Position numbers and translations under genes: made by a program | NCBI RefSeq assembly: GCF_910589235.1 | Contig: NC_060957.1 | Coordinates: forward strand, 4,820,398 to 4,884,397 | Direction of reading: 5' to 3' | Origin: Vespa crabro | Lineage: Eukaryota > Arthropoda > Insecta > Hymenoptera > Vespidae | Length of the DNA stretch: 64,000 bases | In this document: piece by piece, positions 63,266-64,000 of the stretch | How the letters are laid out: each line of letters opens with the position of its first letter | Numbering within the stretch: position 1 is the first letter of the stretch | The notes under the pieces: model-generated | Told to the model about the DNA's origin: nothing | The model's database searches: none | Seen by the model: only the letters and a program-made list of their open reading frames with translations

Positions 63266-64000
63266 TTTATATTATTTCTAGTTATTTTTTATTATTTTAT
63301 TACTTCAATATATAGATCGACATATCTTAAATATCATAATTACATATAGTAAAATTTTAAATTATAATCAAGTCATACATACATATATATACATACATAT
63401 AAAAAGAATGTAGATGTTAAATGTATTTTAACATGAAGTAAAAGAACGTTCATTGGTTCTGTAATTTGTCGAAATTAATTAATCCCCAATCGAGCGGTCA
63501 ACATATTGTATTGCGTTTACTGCATTTTATCGCGCCTGCGGGGACAAGAGATTCTCTCTAACTTGTCTCTTTCCTTTGTGAGGAGAAAGACGTTCGAACG
63601 AAAGAAAAAGGGAATGAAAAAAGAAGCAGTAACGGTAGAAGGACAAAGATAGAATGAAAGAGTAAGAGAAAGAGAGAGAGAAGGTGGAACGGTGCGGACC
63701 TAACAAGGTAGACGACGCGCAGCCAATGGCACTAATGACGTTAATTAATTGCACCAAAGACGGCGACCATTCTGTACTTGCACGAGAGAACACGCGAAAC
63801 CGTAAACAAGTTTTGTTAGGCTTCACGAGCGGCGATCATTTCATTAAGTCGGAAAACCTGCTTATCCTCTCTCTCCTTTCCTTTCCCTTTCTCCCTTTCT
63901 TATTTCAGACCTAATTTGCAGTTCTGTTTTAAGCTTAATTAGTCATAAGTTGAAAGAAGCATTATCCTCTACAAGATCGATCGTCTATGTTATTTTCGTT

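Overview
The window looks like nuclear DNA of an insect, most probably a hymenopteran. It is strongly AT-rich, its genes are split by short AT-rich introns, it carries very many (AT)n and (GA)n/(CT)n microsatellites, and the one fully readable gene is an unmistakable insect Ars2. No computation was run. Exon borders were placed by hand from GT-AG signals and reading-frame continuity.

Layout. (1) 1026-7294, plus strand: a gene for a type II membrane protein with four LDL-receptor class A (LDLa) domains, read as seven in-phase exons. A complete U1 snRNA gene (about 2422-2583, same strand) lies inside its first large intron. A second possible first exon (ATG at 4132) also splices in phase into exon 2. 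(2) 7911-15666, minus strand: Ars2 (serrate/SRRT), 15 coding exons joining to 923 residues, with a likely 5' UTR exon near 16831-16960. Its 3' end converges on the LDLa gene. An extra terminal exon at 8683-8737, with its own AATAAA, would swap the conserved acidic C-terminal tail for a short one. The largest coding-region intron of Ars2 (12989-14300) holds a GC-richer island that contains a structured RNA-like element. (3) About 17630-18376, plus strand: a GC-rich promoter and 5' UTR followed by a tiny first coding exon reading MSRRKQSNPKPLK. This is the NuRD-recruiting N-terminal motif of the FOG/U-shaped, SALL and BCL11 zinc-finger repressors, closest to FOG. (4) 18377-64000: apparently the first intron of that gene, more than 45 kb long, with no convincing further exon. 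It is filled with polypurine/polypyrimidine tracts and old local duplications, with islands of unique, more GC-rich DNA that are candidate enhancers, and one 20-of-21-bp hairpin at 57859-57932 that resembles a microRNA precursor.

The genes are not a metabolic unit. U1 and Ars2 both act on capped nuclear RNA: U1 in 5' splice-site recognition, Ars2 with the cap-binding complex. The FOG-like gene encodes a developmental transcription cofactor, which fits its long intron rich in possible regulatory DNA. The best leads are the Ars2 alternative last exon, the U1 gene nested in a host intron, the structured element in the Ars2 intron, the 57.9 kb hairpin and the GATA-motif cluster at 24.2-24.4 kb.
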